From positions 1-14,099 of the forward strand of contig VAXA01000040.1 in assembly GCA_005883365.1 (NCBI GenBank): a DNA stretch of 14,099 nt. Reading direction: 5' to 3'. Positions 13,898 to 14,099 of the stretch are shown one piece after another (positions within the stretch are counted from its first letter, which is position 1; each line of letters opens with the position of its first letter). The position numbers and the translations under genes were made by a program. This DNA is from Actinomycetota bacterium. GTDB taxonomy: Bacteria > Actinomycetota > Thermoleophilia > Gaiellales > Gaiellaceae. The notes below the pieces were generated by a model. It did no database searches, was not told the origin of the DNA, and saw only the letters and a program-made list of their open reading frames with translations.

Positions 13898-14099
13898 ATG
13901 TCCGTGGAGGAACGCGCAAGCGCTGCCGAGCGGGTCCTCGCAGCGCGCGAGCGCTACGTGGCCCGCGGCGTCTCGACGCCCTCGCTCGTCGTCGCCCGCG
14001 CCGAGGGGGCGCGGGTCTGGGACGTCGACGGCCGGGAGTTCCTCGATTTCGCCGGCGGCATCGCCTGCCAGAACCTCGGCCACGGCCCGTCGGCCGTGG
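13898..14099 (+). CDS. gabT: Class III (PLP) aminotransferase, 4-aminobutyrate type, N-terminal part
   Basis: The first 67 codons are visible and the window ends inside the gene. RYVARGVSTPSLVVARAEGA, VWDVDGREFLDFAGGIACQN and LGHGPSAV match the N-terminus of omega-aminotransferases, closest in style to 4-aminobutyrate aminotransferase (RGV..PxxV..A.GA.vwDvdG.e.lDFagGIa..nlGH). The product would transfer the amino group of GABA to 2-oxoglutarate in the cytoplasm. Substrate choice among class III enzymes cannot be fixed from this part, and the PLP lysine lies outside the window. The ATG follows a strong promoter at almost zero leader length. Confidence 0.8.
   Translation, partial: MSVEERASAAERVLAARERYVARGVSTPSLVVARAEGARVWDVDGREFLDFAGGIACQNLGHGPSAV

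Overview
The window is GC-rich (roughly 70%), with strong G/C at third codon positions, tightly overlapping genes, GTG/TTG starts and several apparently leaderless genes. Together with the gene content (a ribbon-helix-helix/DUF4097/MFS operon, GatCAB, a stand-alone HMG-CoA reductase) this points to a chromosomal segment of a high-GC actinobacterium. A deep-branching class such as Thermoleophilia is my best guess, not proven. No rRNA, tRNA, CRISPR array, transposase or phage gene is visible.

Layout: (1) 77-3903, plus strand: a five-gene operon. It opens with a promoter carrying a perfect 9-bp-arm palindrome, followed by a HicB/CopG-type ribbon-helix-helix regulator (with no normal start codon), a 42-aa peptide, a DUF4097 beta-repeat protein and two MFS exporters joined by TGATG overlaps. 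(2) 8418-3866, minus strand: folD, a cold-shock protein, then gatC-gatA-(86-aa unknown)-gatB, all overlapping. gatB runs tail-to-tail into the second MFS gene. (3) 8444-9625, plus strand: HMG-CoA reductase, divergent from folD. Both genes appear leaderless and share one -10-like TATA box. (4) 9622-10747, minus strand: two secreted or membrane-anchored beta-sandwich proteins, one with an FN3-like domain. They lie between two copies of a 37-bp repeat that is the 3' end of the HMG-CoA reductase gene, which suggests the block was inserted there. (5) 10843-12579: a 71-aa membrane protein and an NTF2/SnoaL-like protein (minus), a gene-poor stretch with a weak small membrane ORF and a possible glyoxalase-fold remnant, then a second SnoaL-like gene (plus). 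(6) 12663-14099: a diiron ferritin-like protein (minus), a divergent ABM-fold protein, and the first 67 codons of a class III aminotransferase with its promoter.

How they work together: GatCAB makes Gln-tRNA(Gln) and/or Asn-tRNA(Asn) by transamidation. FolD supplies one-carbon folates. HMG-CoA reductase makes mevalonate for isoprenoids, though no other pathway gene is nearby. The ribbon-helix-helix/DUF4097/MFS operon looks like a self-regulated export or envelope module of unknown substrate. The most unusual observations are the 37-bp duplication of the HMG-CoA reductase end around the secreted-protein pair, the start-codon-less regulator next to its palindrome, the uncharacterised protein wedged between gatA and gatB, and the folD/HMG-CoA reductase bidirectional leaderless promoter.
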